Below, in pieces: positions 8,171 through 16,811 of a DNA stretch of 54,060 bases. The stretch is from JAPKEZ01 sp047638975 (GTDB lineage Bacteria; Planctomycetota; UBA1135). Numbering within the stretch: the first letter of the stretch is position 1; every line of letters begins with the position of its first letter. Location of the stretch: the NCBI GenBank assembly GCA_047638975.1, contig JBLINB010000006.1, forward strand, positions 1 through 54,060, written 5' to 3'. The notes beneath the pieces were generated by a model that saw nothing but the letters and a program-made list of their open reading frames with translations, was not told where the DNA came from and did no database searches. The position numbers were made by a program, and so were the translations under genes.

Positions 8171-9280
8171 ATGAATAAGTTCTTCAAAATAATTTTACCA
8201 CTGGTGGCTATTGGCGCCGGTCTATTAATTAAGCAAGCACTAATGGCAACGGCTCCTGAGTTAGGTGAGCAAGAGATTACCACTTATGTACCACGCATCA
8301 ATGTTATGCCCGCAGTCGCTAGTTCACACCAAATCGCAGTTCAAGCTTTCGGTGTTGTACAGATGCAAGGCAATGTTGCGCTAATCTCAAAAGTGTCTGG
8401 TGAACTACTCACTATCAATGACAAGCTGCGCAGCGGCACCACTTTCGACAAAGGAGAAATACTTGCTACCGTCGATAGTAGCGACTTCGCGCAAAGCCTA
8501 GTAATTGCCGAGTCCGCAGAAACTCAAGCTACCGCAAAGTTAGTCCTAGAACAAGCAGCCGCCGAGTTAGCCATCCGAGATTGGCAACGCGTCAGCGACG
8601 AAGTGCCAAGCGCAGTCACCGCGCGCCAGCCGCAATTGGATCTCGCGATGGCAACACTGCACGCGGCCTCCGCGCAAGTTGCTTTGGCTAAGTCAAATCT
8701 CGAGCGCTGCACACTACTCGCCCCCTTCAACGGGCATACCTTAAAGCTAAATACCGAAGTCGGTCAATGGTTAAACCCAGGCACCGTAATTGCTGCTCTA
8801 CTGCCTAGTGATGGCACCGAAGTCAATATCCCGCTTAATGCTCAGCAACTACAGTTACTCGGCCTGCCGGCTAGCGGCAAATGCGCGCCGCTTAAAGTTA
8901 GGCTTAGACTTCCGAATCAGCCTCACGAGTTAGATGCGCATCTGATTCGCATAAGCAACGAGCTAGAGCAAGGCACTCGCATGAACCAAGCAGTGGCTTT
9001 GTTACCGAGTGGTATCATCGTGCCACCACAAACTTACCTCGAAATGACGATTCTCGGCGACAGCATCGCCAACACCTTTAGTTTGCCAGCAGTGGCAGTC
9101 AATGGTAAGTACGCACAAGTCGTAGACAGTGCATCTACTTTGCATGAAATCGAATTAACGATTATTCAGCAACTAGAAAACAGTTATATCGTGCGCGGCC
9201 TAAATGCTGGGCAGCAAGTTTCCACTACCCCAGTCAGCGTGTTCGTTCCGGGTATGCAAGTCGCCGTAATTAATAACTAA
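8171..9280 (+). CDS. RND efflux periplasmic adaptor (membrane fusion protein)
   Basis: A 369-residue HlyD/AcrA-family adaptor linking the inner-membrane pump to the outer-membrane channel. Residues about 5-24 form an uncleaved signal anchor (FFKIILPLVAIGAGLLIKQAL) and there is no lipobox Cys. The lipoyl half-motifs are visible: GNVALISKVSGELLTI before, and TLLAPFNGHTLKLNTEVGQWL after, an Ala/Gln-rich alpha-helical hairpin (about residues 100-165). Beta-barrel and membrane-proximal regions follow. It sits 2 bp from both neighbours, in the normal gene order for such operons, although the channel gene comes first here. Confidence 0.93.
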   Translation: MNKFFKIILPLVAIGAGLLIKQALMATAPELGEQEITTYVPRINVMPAVASSHQIAVQAFGVVQMQGNVALISKVSGELLTINDKLRSGTTFDKGEILATVDSSDFAQSLVIAESAETQATAKLVLEQAAAELAIRDWQRVSDEVPSAVTARQPQLDLAMATLHAASAQVALAKSNLERCTLLAPFNGHTLKLNTEVGQWLNPGTVIAALLPSDGTEVNIPLNAQQLQLLGLPASGKCAPLKVRLRLPNQPHELDAHLIRISNELEQGTRMNQAVALLPSGIIVPPQTYLEMTILGDSIANTFSLPAVAVNGKYAQVVDSASTLHEIELTIIQQLENSYIVRGLNAGQQVSTTPVSVFVPGMQVAVINN

Positions 9281-9281
9281 G

Positions 9282-12200
9282 ATGAATGCAATCATTGCGT
9301 GGTTCGCCAAAAATTCAGTAGCAGCAAATCTGCTCATGATAGGCACAATTGTAATCGGCGCCATGACCATTGGCACTCTTAAACAAGAAGTCGTGCCGAT
9401 GGTCGAAGTGCAATCGGCCATAATAAGCGTTATCTACCCAGGAGCCGCCCCGCTCGAAGTAGAGCAAGGCATTTGTTTGCCGATCGAACGCGCGGTGCAA
9501 GGTTTATCTGGCGTAGACAAAGTCAATTCTATTGCCAAAGAGAACATAGGTATCGTCACAGTCGAATTTCTCGACGGCGTCAACCGCAACAATTTACTTA
9601 ACGAAGTCAAGACAGCCGTCGACACCATCGACAACTTCCCGCAAGACGCCGAGCGTCCACAAGTAAAGCTGCTTGACGTAGTAGGCAAAGTGATGGACGT
9701 CGTCGTTTGGGGTGATACCGATGTCAGCGAGTTGCGCAAAGCCACCGCGATTGTTGAAAGCCAACTGTTGGCGCATCCAAGTATTACTTTAGTGACTTTA
9801 AGTAATGCTCCTGATTACGAGATAAGCATCGAAGTCAGTCAAGAGATGCTTAACCGTTATCACTTAACCATCAGCGAGATTACTGCAGCTATAAAGAATA
9901 GCTCGCTAGACATCCCGGGGGGCAGTTTATTCGCCGACTCTGGCGAGATTTTATTACGCAGCAACGGCCAAGCCTTTAACGCTGATGACTTTTCATCTAT
10001 AGTCGTACGTAATTCCGGAGGCGGCCAATCGTTACTCCTAAAAGACATTGCCGTAATCAAAGATGGCTTCGCCGAAAGCGATCAAGTCAATCGCTTCAAC
10101 GGTAAGCAAGCGGTAATACTCTCGGTTTTCAGGGTGGGTAATCAAGAAACCCTTATGCTCGCCGAATATGTACGCGAAGCTTTAGACAAAGCGCAAAAGA
10201 TACTACCGGCTGGCATCGAGCTCTCCATTAAATCAGACGAGACGAAAATCCTTAACAGCCGTCTCGACCTGATGCTACGTAACGGTAAGGCCGGTCTATT
10301 ATTAGTACTTATCGCGCTCGGTTTTTTCTTACGCCTACGCGTAGCCATGTGGACGACCCTCGGCATCCCCGTGTCCTTCCTTGGCGCGATCATCTTGATG
10401 CCACTCTTCGACGTTTCGATTAACCTCATCAGTCTCTTCGGTTTTATCGTAGTGCTAGGTATCGTGGTCGATGACGCGATTGTAGTCGCTGAAAACATTC
10501 ACGAAAAGCGTCGCAAAGGCATGGATGGTTTGGAAGCAGCCATCAGCGGTGCTCAAGAAATGTCAAAGCCGGTTATTTTTGCGGTGCTCACCACAATCAC
10601 CGCATTCATCCCGATGTTATTTATGCCGGGCAGCATGGGGCAATTTTCGCGAAATATCCCCTTGATCGTGATTGCCGTATTGATTTTCTCATTAGTCGAA
10701 TCGCTACTGATCTTGCCAGCGCACCTCAAGCACTTACCAAGCGAAGCCAACGAGGTAAGAGACGGTTGGTGGTCTAAAGTGCAAGGCGCAGCCGACGGCA
10801 TCATCGATTTCATGATCGATCGCGTGTACCGTCCCACATTACGCTGGGTTCTGCCCAATAGATACTTGCTCTTAGGTATTAGTATTGCAACCTTGATTTC
10901 AACTGCAGCCTACGTCAGCAGTGGACGCGTCAACTTTAACTTCTTCCCGCAGATTGAGTCCGATGACGTCATCATCGATATTCAAATGCCACTCGGAGTA
11001 CCGGTTAGTCAAACTGAGGCAGCCATTCTGCGCTGCGAAGATGCGGCCAAGCAATTGCAGCAAGAATTGTTCAATGCAGATGGTATGCCCATCATCCGAA
11101 CGATCTCAACTGCTATTGGTGCACAGCCAACTAAGCAGAAGCAGCAAACGATGGGCGGCGGAAGTGGTGCCGGTGAAACAGGTGCGCACCTTGCTGAAGT
11201 CCACCTTGAATTAATTGGCGCCGAATACCGCGACATCTCTGGAACCGAAATCATCTCGCAACTTTCAGCGATAATCGGCCCCATAGCCGGCGCCGAAAGT
11301 GTGAATTACTCTGCCGACCTCATCTCTTCACCAGGTGACGTTGATTTGCGCATCACTGGCGACGATTTGGATGATGTGCTCGCAGTATCGAACCAACTGC
11401 AAGTCGACCTTCTAAAGATAAATGGCGTCCGCGAGGTAAGTGACACCCATAAAACCGGTAAACGCGAAATTCAACTCGAGCTACTGCCACAAGGCGAGGC
11501 TCTAGGCCTAAATCTAGCTATGCTCGGCAGACAAGTGCGCCAGGCCTATTACGGCTCGTTGGTGCAGTCGTTTCAGCGTAGCAGCGATGAGGTCGATGTC
11601 TACGTCAGATTACCACGTGTCGACCGCGAAACGCTATACAGCCTTAATAACCTGCAAATAACCACCCCTAATGGCGCGCGCGTACCTCTTAGCTACGTGG
11701 CAGCAACTAGCCAGGGGCGCGGTGTAGCCGAGATATCGCGCTACGGACGGCAGCGCACCGTGCGCGTACAAGCGCAAATCAATAAACACCAGACCTCGCC
11801 GGATAGTGTGTTGGCGAGATTGACCTCTGAAAGCTTCTCGGCGCTTAAAGGCAGCTATCCTGAAGTAGAGATTAGCTTAGCCGGACAGCAGGAAGAGCAG
11901 CAAGAGTTCATTGGGTCGCTGATGCGCACCAACATCCTGGCATTGCTAGCTATCTTCATTCTGCTCGCAATCCCACTAGCGTCTTACGTGCAACCACTGA
12001 TTATCATGTCTGCCATTCCGTTTGGGATGATTGGCGCAGTTGCTGGCCACGTCATCCTCGGCTACGACCTCTCTATGTTCTCGCTTATAGGTGTAGTAGC
12101 ACTTAGCGGTATTGTGATTAATGACTCGCTGGTGATGATTGACCTCATAAATCGCATGCGCGACGGCGGAGCCAGCGTTAAAGACGCGGTGATGCAGTCA

Positions 12201-12461
12201 GGGGCGCGACGCTTTAAGGCGATCATGCTAACTACCCTTACTACCTTCTTGGGCCTAACCCCTCTACTGCTCGAAGAGAGTATTCAGGCAAAGTTTTTAA
12301 TACCTATGGCAATTTCTGTGGCGTTTGGTGTAGTCTTTGCCACTCTAATTACTTTGCTAATTGTGCCTAGTTTATACATGATTTCCGAGGATTTACGCCG
12401 TGTTTTTAGCCCTAGCAGGCCTAAAAAAAACGCATTAAACAGGGATAAGATGCAGAATTAA
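9282..12461 (+). CDS. RND efflux permease (AcrB/HAE1-type)
   Basis: A 1059-residue inner-membrane proton-driven pump with twelve expected membrane helices and two large periplasmic loops. The first helix follows a short N-terminus (NSVAANLLMIGTIVIGAM). Helix 4 contains GIVVDDAIVVAEN, with Asp397-Asp398 matching the proton-relay pair of AcrB. Helix 10 contains GIVINDSLVMID, in which Asn-Asp replaces the Lys of AcrB; this is the pattern of the non-AcrB subgroup of HAE permeases. PGAAPLEVEQGICLPIERAV is the typical early porter-domain motif. It is the last gene of the TetR-controlled operon; the following 244 bp show no strong terminator. Confidence 0.95.
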   Translation: MNAIIAWFAKNSVAANLLMIGTIVIGAMTIGTLKQEVVPMVEVQSAIISVIYPGAAPLEVEQGICLPIERAVQGLSGVDKVNSIAKENIGIVTVEFLDGVNRNNLLNEVKTAVDTIDNFPQDAERPQVKLLDVVGKVMDVVVWGDTDVSELRKATAIVESQLLAHPSITLVTLSNAPDYEISIEVSQEMLNRYHLTISEITAAIKNSSLDIPGGSLFADSGEILLRSNGQAFNADDFSSIVVRNSGGGQSLLLKDIAVIKDGFAESDQVNRFNGKQAVILSVFRVGNQETLMLAEYVREALDKAQKILPAGIELSIKSDETKILNSRLDLMLRNGKAGLLLVLIALGFFLRLRVAMWTTLGIPVSFLGAIILMPLFDVSINLISLFGFIVVLGIVVDDAIVVAENIHEKRRKGMDGLEAAISGAQEMSKPVIFAVLTTITAFIPMLFMPGSMGQFSRNIPLIVIAVLIFSLVESLLILPAHLKHLPSEANEVRDGWWSKVQGAADGIIDFMIDRVYRPTLRWVLPNRYLLLGISIATLISTAAYVSSGRVNFNFFPQIESDDVIIDIQMPLGVPVSQTEAAILRCEDAAKQLQQELFNADGMPIIRTISTAIGAQPTKQKQQTMGGGSGAGETGAHLAEVHLELIGAEYRDISGTEIISQLSAIIGPIAGAESVNYSADLISSPGDVDLRITGDDLDDVLAVSNQLQVDLLKINGVREVSDTHKTGKREIQLELLPQGEALGLNLAMLGRQVRQAYYGSLVQSFQRSSDEVDVYVRLPRVDRETLYSLNNLQITTPNGARVPLSYVAATSQGRGVAEISRYGRQRTVRVQAQINKHQTSPDSVLARLTSESFSALKGSYPEVEISLAGQQEEQQEFIGSLMRTNILALLAIFILLAIPLASYVQPLIIMSAIPFGMIGAVAGHVILGYDLSMFSLIGVVALSGIVINDSLVMIDLINRMRDGGASVKDAVMQSGARRFKAIMLTTLTTFLGLTPLLLEESIQAKFLIPMAISVAFGVVFATLITLLIVPSLYMISEDLRRVFSPSRPKKNALNRDKMQN

Positions 12462-12705
12462 GTGACACCGCATCATGTTCCAGAATAATCACATATCTTT
12501 GGAATTTACTAAAAAAGCCTATCGTTACTTAATACTTTTTAGGAAAAACCCGAAATATTTGCTTGAGAATGCTAGACAAGACTCCATTTGTGTAATACAA
12601 CTATGTAATGAGCGTTCGCCGAAGATTCCCCTTGGAGCATCGTTCACGGCACCTTATGGTGTCTATCACCAACAATTTTCCCTTTAAACTCAATAATTTT
12701 TTCGA
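12462..12705. other. Intergenic region before the secreted-protein gene
   Basis: A 244-bp, AT-rich gap. It contains a short open frame (12475-12687) with no family features and a weak hairpin near 12645-12670 without a T-run. No clear -35/-10 pair is visible, though TAATTT (12694-12699) lies 6 nt before the next ATG. It should hold the promoter of the following, apparently highly expressed gene. Confidence 0.4.
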
Positions 12706-13875
12706 ATGTTTCATAACTTCATTACAACCGCAGCAATCGTCGCTCTAGCAGCTGGCGCTTCTGCACAAAGCCAGCTTCCTGCTGGTAACCTTCACCGCAC
12801 AGCGACACCGTCGACTGGCATCTACAAGATGGACACCGGCTTCGAGGCTACTAGCCTTGCATACCGTTCTGGTCCAGAAACTATCTTTAACAACCGTGAT
12901 GGTCTTACATACTACTACACGACTTCATGGACAACAGACGAGTTCGCTGACGGGGGTTCATTCCCTGCACAGGGCGTTTCGGGTGTTGAACAAGTAAACG
13001 GTATGACATTTACATACTGCACTGAAATGGATGACACTGCACTGCTGGGCGTCCTTGACACAGAATTACGTTTCTACTCAGAAAATGATTCAGCAGCCTT
13101 TGCTGGTATCGTTGGTTGGGTTGACGCTGGCAACCGTAACGAAGCATGTATCCTTGGTATCGGAGGTCTTCCTGGCGATCAGGCTGGCACTGGTTTCGCT
13201 TGTTGGGTAGTGGGTCTAGATCTAGCTGGTGGCTTCGAGTGTACTCTTCCACAAGAGTCTGCTACTGGCCTTGCTGAGACATGGGGTTGGTCAATGACTT
13301 ACCTTGATCCTCTAAACACTTCTGGACCAATACTAGATTCAATAACTGGTGGTGCGGTTCAAGGTTACGGCACGTTTGACCACTTCCAGGCCTACGACAT
13401 GACTCAGCTTCCAGGTGCTGAAAACTTAGGCGCTTTCTGGTTTGGTGGCGGCGCTAAGGCGCAAGGTGGCTTTGATCTTTCACTAGAAGGTACTGCAAAT
13501 GACTCAATGGCTTACTACTCTGCAGCACCAGGTGCTAACGATACTATAGGCTTCCAGGCTGATAGCTCAATCCGTCCAAGTCAACCGGCTAACTGGTCAG
13601 TAACTAACACAGATGGCTCTACGATTTACGCTATGCTCGTATCACTTGGCAGTGCTGATCTTCCGATCGTCGCTGGTGGTTCTGCAAGCTTGCTAATCAA
13701 CCACACAGTAATGCCTGCTGGTCCATTCCCAATGGGAACAGGCGGTGCATTTTCTGTTGGAATGATGCCACCATCACTACCTTCTGCAGTTTACGCACAG
13801 GCTCTGTCTTACACAGGAGCTCTTAGCCCTGCGAACACAACTGGTGCGTCAAACGGCGTAAGATCTGTTAACTAA
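12706..13875 (+). CDS. Secreted protein of unknown function, probably abundant
   Basis: I do not recognise a named domain in these 389 residues. A clear signal peptide (residues 1-20, cleavage after AGASA) precedes a mature protein rich in Gly, Ala, Ser, Thr and aromatic residues and poor in Lys, with four paired-looking Cys, as in extracellular beta-rich proteins. The C-terminus (YAQALSYTG then NGVRSVN) resembles tails of planctomycete secreted proteins. Codon choice is strongly biased to GGT, GCT, CTT, CGT, AAC and ATC, unlike the surrounding efflux genes and similar to infB, which suggests high expression. A strong terminator follows, so it is probably monocistronic. A surface-layer or matrix role is possible but unproven. 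Confidence 0.8.
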   Translation: MFHNFITTAAIVALAAGASAQSQLPAGNLHRTATPSTGIYKMDTGFEATSLAYRSGPETIFNNRDGLTYYYTTSWTTDEFADGGSFPAQGVSGVEQVNGMTFTYCTEMDDTALLGVLDTELRFYSENDSAAFAGIVGWVDAGNRNEACILGIGGLPGDQAGTGFACWVVGLDLAGGFECTLPQESATGLAETWGWSMTYLDPLNTSGPILDSITGGAVQGYGTFDHFQAYDMTQLPGAENLGAFWFGGGAKAQGGFDLSLEGTANDSMAYYSAAPGANDTIGFQADSSIRPSQPANWSVTNTDGSTIYAMLVSLGSADLPIVAGGSASLLINHTVMPAGPFPMGTGGAFSVGMMPPSLPSAVYAQALSYTGALSPANTTGASNGVRSVN

Positions 13876-13912
13876 TTTATTAGTTATAGAACTGGCAGCT
13901 TAGCTGTCTACT

Positions 13913-13946
13913 GCTTCTCACCCTTCTGGGGTGAGAAGCTTTTTTT
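13913..13946 (+). terminator. Strong intrinsic terminator of the secreted-protein gene
   Basis: A perfect 11-bp stem, GCTTCTCACCC (13913-13923) with GGGTGAGAAGC (13929-13939), encloses a 5-nt loop and is followed by seven T residues. It lies 38 bp after the stop codon of the secreted-protein gene and is one of the clearest terminators in the window. Confidence 0.92.
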
Positions 13947-13992
13947 ATACCCAGACCGTTTCGCCTTACTCGGCGAGGTATACTTAAACATC

Positions 13993-14499
13993 ATGCGACG
14001 TACGCTAATTGAATCGTTAACGTTTTCGGCAGTTTGCTGCGGACTTGCTCTTGCTAATGCCTTGCTCAATCCTAGCGCGCTATCGTTATTTACAAATTAT
14101 GCGCCCACTGCCAGCAGTGCTGAGATCGAACACGAGTTCAAGAGTATCGACAGTGCAGAGCTTGCAAGTTATCTCGATATTTTATTCGACGAGCAGCCGT
14201 ACGTCATGCTGCTTGATGCACGCAGTAAAGCAGACTATGAAATTGCGCACATCCCCGGTGCGCATCTTGCCGATCACTATCAACAACAGCAATATTTGCA
14301 GCCACTAACTGCGGCATTGCAACAAGCGCCAATAGTGGTGGTCTACTGCAAAGGCGGCGACTGCGAAGACAGTATCTTTTTGGCGCGTGACTTGGTCTAT
14401 AGGTATGGCCTCGCGACTGAAAGTCTGCGCATCTACGAAGGCGGAATGAATGATTGGTTAGAGCAGCAGCAGCCCACCACTACGGGGGACAAACGATGA
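13993..14499 (+). CDS. Membrane-anchored rhodanese-domain protein
   Basis: A 168-residue protein with one N-terminal hydrophobic segment (about residues 7-33) and a single rhodanese domain. The domain shows LLDARSKADYEIAHIPGAH, the classic first rhodanese motif, and VVYCKGGDCEDS, in which Cys119 begins the six-residue active-site loop; a second Cys (Cys124) closes the loop. It probably carries sulfane sulfur or relays redox equivalents on the periplasmic side. Its stop overlaps the ATG of the DoxX/MauE-like gene by 4 bp, a pairing consistent with a joint redox or sulfur role. Confidence 0.88.
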   Translation: MRRTLIESLTFSAVCCGLALANALLNPSALSLFTNYAPTASSAEIEHEFKSIDSAELASYLDILFDEQPYVMLLDARSKADYEIAHIPGAHLADHYQQQQYLQPLTAALQQAPIVVVYCKGGDCEDSIFLARDLVYRYGLATESLRIYEGGMNDWLEQQQPTTTGDKR

Positions 14500-14954
14500 G
14501 AACACGACTGCCACTGTTAGTGCGTCTTGGTGTAGCCTTTATTTTATGCACCTATGGTTTTGAAAAGTTACAAGACCCAGTAGCGTTTCTAAAAGCCATC
14601 CGCGAATACGAGATGTTTCCAGCCGAGTACTATCGCTTGCTAAACTTTTCGGTATCGGCGATTCCGGTCGCTGAGATACTCGCTGCGATCTGTCTTGCCA
14701 CGGGTTTTTGGCGGCGTGGTGCCGCGGTGGTGACTAGCTTGCTGCTGATTATGTTTAGCACCGCCATTTTGATACGTAGTTTCGAAATCATGGCCGACAC
14801 TGGTCAAGCCTTTAGTGAGTTAGTCTTTGATTGTGGATGCGGCTCCGGCGAAGTCGTCATCTACGAAAAGATCATGTTCAACTTGGTTTTATTACTTGGC
14901 GTACTGCACGCCGGGTTCCGCACGCATGCACCACAGCTTTCATCTAAGCACTAG
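14496..14954 (+). CDS. DoxX/MauE-family membrane protein
   Basis: A 152-residue integral membrane protein with four hydrophobic stretches (LLVRLGVAFILCTYGFEKL, FSVSAIPVAEILAAICLATG, VVTSLLLIMFSTAILI and IMFNLVLLLGVLHAG). The loop FDCGCGSGEVVIYEK has the CxC pattern of MauE/DoxX redox-associated proteins, which are thought to pass electrons or sulfur equivalents in the membrane. The frame extends upstream to 14454, but the ATG at 14496 overlaps the rhodanese stop by 4 bp and starts a normal membrane-protein N-terminus. Its last codons lie in a 30-bp direct repeat shared with the start of the alpha/beta hydrolase gene. Confidence 0.85.
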   Translation: MRTRLPLLVRLGVAFILCTYGFEKLQDPVAFLKAIREYEMFPAEYYRLLNFSVSAIPVAEILAAICLATGFWRRGAAVVTSLLLIMFSTAILIRSFEIMADTGQAFSELVFDCGCGSGEVVIYEKIMFNLVLLLGVLHAGFRTHAPQLSSKH

Positions 14955-14955
14955 C
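14926..14955 (+). repeat. 30-bp direct repeat, copy 1
   Basis: These 30 bp match 16782-16811 at 28 positions, the first 22 being identical. In this copy the sequence encodes the last residues of the DoxX-like protein, but in another frame an ATG at 14926 reads MHHSFHLSTS and stops at 14979, closely matching the MHHSFHLTTS start of the hydrolase gene. It looks like a relic start of that gene. Confidence 0.85.
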
Positions 14956-14989
14956 TTTTTTTCATGCGTGGCGATGTAGAATGGGCTTA

Positions 14990-16780
14990 ATGCAAAAGAC
15001 CCACTCTCTTCCGTTCATCGGCCTTGCGGTTTTAGCGCTACTTCTAGGACACTTTAGCTCTCCCAATAATCAAGACGACCGTTTCGCGGGTCAAGTAATT
15101 CTTGAAGGCATGGTTCACCTTGGTGACAACAATACTCCAGAATGGCCAGAGGCTGCCGCAGAGCCTGACGGACTTGGCGAATATGTATTCACTTTCAACG
15201 ATGCTATCGGTGGTAGCGAACGAGCGCTTGCCTTCACCACTCGCGATGCGCACTCGAAATGGGTTATCAAAATAAACGACCAGTATGTTTGCACATTAAA
15301 GCACACTGGCGAGCCATCCGAATTTGTTGTACCTGTACCTAAAGAGGTCATACGCAAGGGCGCCAACACTTTTAGTTTGTCGACTGAAAAAGGTGGTGAC
15401 GACTTAACATTCGGACGCGTTACATTATCTGATGAACCTTACCGTGAAGTATTCAATCTGCGCACCATCCGTATTAAATGCGCCGATTCAGATGGCGCTG
15501 CATTAGCTTGTCGCGTTTCAATCGTTAAGGCCAATGGCGATTTAGCTAAAACGCACTTCGCCGATCAGTCTCTGTACCCCACTCGTGATGGCGTGGTTTA
15601 CACCGACCTTAGCGGCGTGGCTGAAGTACTCATTGAGGCAGGTGATTACATCGTGACAGCTTCGCACGGGCCAGAATTTAGTATCGATCAACACAGCTTA
15701 GCGACCAACGATAAGCAAGCTTACGACTTAAGTTTTGAGTTGCTGCATGAAGTCGACACTAGCGGTTGGCTATCTGCTGACACTCACCTGCATACTTTCA
15801 CGCATAGTGGCCATGGCGATGCAAGCACTGACGAACGCATTATCACTCTTGCTGGTGATCATACTGAAATTGCTATTTCTACAGATCACAACAAGCAAAT
15901 TGATTATCGTCCGACAATGGATAAGCATGGTGTAAAAAATGAATACATGCATATCGTTGGCAACGAAGTTTCAACCGACCTCGGACACTTCAACTCTTTT
16001 CCGCTACCTGCCGGTGGCGCTATTCCTGATGCCAGTATCACCGATTGGGCCATGCTCAACAAAGAAATTCGTGATAAAGGCGCAGAGGTAATCATACTTA
16101 ATCATCCGCGGTGGCCAAGCTTTGTCAAAGGGCCATTTGGCGTGCAAGAGTTGAATCAAGAGACCGGCCTGTTTACTTCGGGGATTGACTTAGCTGTTGA
16201 CGTCATCGAACTCATTAATAGTGATGACCCAGGTTCTCCTTTCGACGTTTCTATTAAGGATTGGTTTGCCTTGCTGAATGCGGGCAATCATGTGATGGCA
16301 GCTGGCTCTTCTGATTCGCACGCCGTGTTCGTACCCACTGGTCTAGGTCGCACCTGGGTAAAGTCAAAGACCGATAATCCGTCAAAGGCCGTAGAGAAAA
16401 GCATTGCCGCCAATATTAGAGATGGTCACTCCAGCGCTGCTCTCGGATTGTTCGGCGAAGTTCATATTAATGGAGCAGGCTCTGGTGAGGATATCAAGCA
16501 ACGAAGATCTGGGCTAAATCTAAGCTGCCGCATTGCACACGCTTCTTGGGCGGATGTTTATCGTATTGACATTTACGTCAACGGCGAAATAGAACATCAG
16601 ATTGACGTGCCCGAACACAGCGGTGCCGCCTTTGACCAAACATTCGAATACACGCTTAAGGATGTCGAAAAAGATTCGTGGGTTGTATGTGTTGCCTATG
16701 GCAAACGGCCAGGTGCTTGGTGGGCGACTAAGTTCCCAGAGTTATACTTTGCCTCGAACCCGATCTTCATCAAGAAATGA
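14990..16780 (+). CDS. Secreted CehA/McbA-type PHP-domain metallohydrolase
   Basis: A 596-residue exported protein. After a signal peptide (LPFIGLAVLALLLGHFSS) come beta-rich domains (about residues 25-255) and then a PHP-type metal-binding hydrolase domain: DTHLHTFTHSGHGDA (from Asp264), ISTDHN, GNEVST with GHFN, NHPRWP, and AAGSSDSHA. These His/Asp/Glu residues are the expected metal ligands of CehA/McbA-like enzymes; substrate unknown. A C-terminal beta domain follows. An ATG at 14981 is also in frame, but a TAGAAT box (14977-14982) overlaps it, so I prefer the ATG at 14990, 7 nt after the box. The gene sits between the two copies of a 30-bp repeat and may be an insertion. Confidence 0.88.
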   Translation: MQKTHSLPFIGLAVLALLLGHFSSPNNQDDRFAGQVILEGMVHLGDNNTPEWPEAAAEPDGLGEYVFTFNDAIGGSERALAFTTRDAHSKWVIKINDQYVCTLKHTGEPSEFVVPVPKEVIRKGANTFSLSTEKGGDDLTFGRVTLSDEPYREVFNLRTIRIKCADSDGAALACRVSIVKANGDLAKTHFADQSLYPTRDGVVYTDLSGVAEVLIEAGDYIVTASHGPEFSIDQHSLATNDKQAYDLSFELLHEVDTSGWLSADTHLHTFTHSGHGDASTDERIITLAGDHTEIAISTDHNKQIDYRPTMDKHGVKNEYMHIVGNEVSTDLGHFNSFPLPAGGAIPDASITDWAMLNKEIRDKGAEVIILNHPRWPSFVKGPFGVQELNQETGLFTSGIDLAVDVIELINSDDPGSPFDVSIKDWFALLNAGNHVMAAGSSDSHAVFVPTGLGRTWVKSKTDNPSKAVEKSIAANIRDGHSSAALGLFGEVHINGAGSGEDIKQRRSGLNLSCRIAHASWADVYRIDIYVNGEIEHQIDVPEHSGAAFDQTFEYTLKDVEKDSWVVCVAYGKRPGAWWATKFPELYFASNPIFIKK

Positions 16781-16781
16781 T

Positions 16782-16811
16782 ATGCACCACAGCTTTCATC
16801 TAACTACTAGC
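16782..16811 (+). repeat. 30-bp direct repeat, copy 2
   Basis: This is the second copy of the repeat at 14926-14955 (28 of 30 bases identical). Here it forms the first ten codons of the alpha/beta hydrolase gene. The distance between equivalent positions is 1856 bp, essentially the metallohydrolase gene plus its promoter. Confidence 0.85.

Noticed and set aside
12640..12675. Hairpin GGCACC/GGTGTC as terminator of the efflux operon
   Set aside because: Short stem with a wobble pair and no T-run after it.
12475..12687. Small open frame of 70 codons between the efflux operon and the secreted-protein gene
   Set aside because: No ribosome-binding site, signal or family pattern, and its composition is that of AT-rich intergenic DNA.
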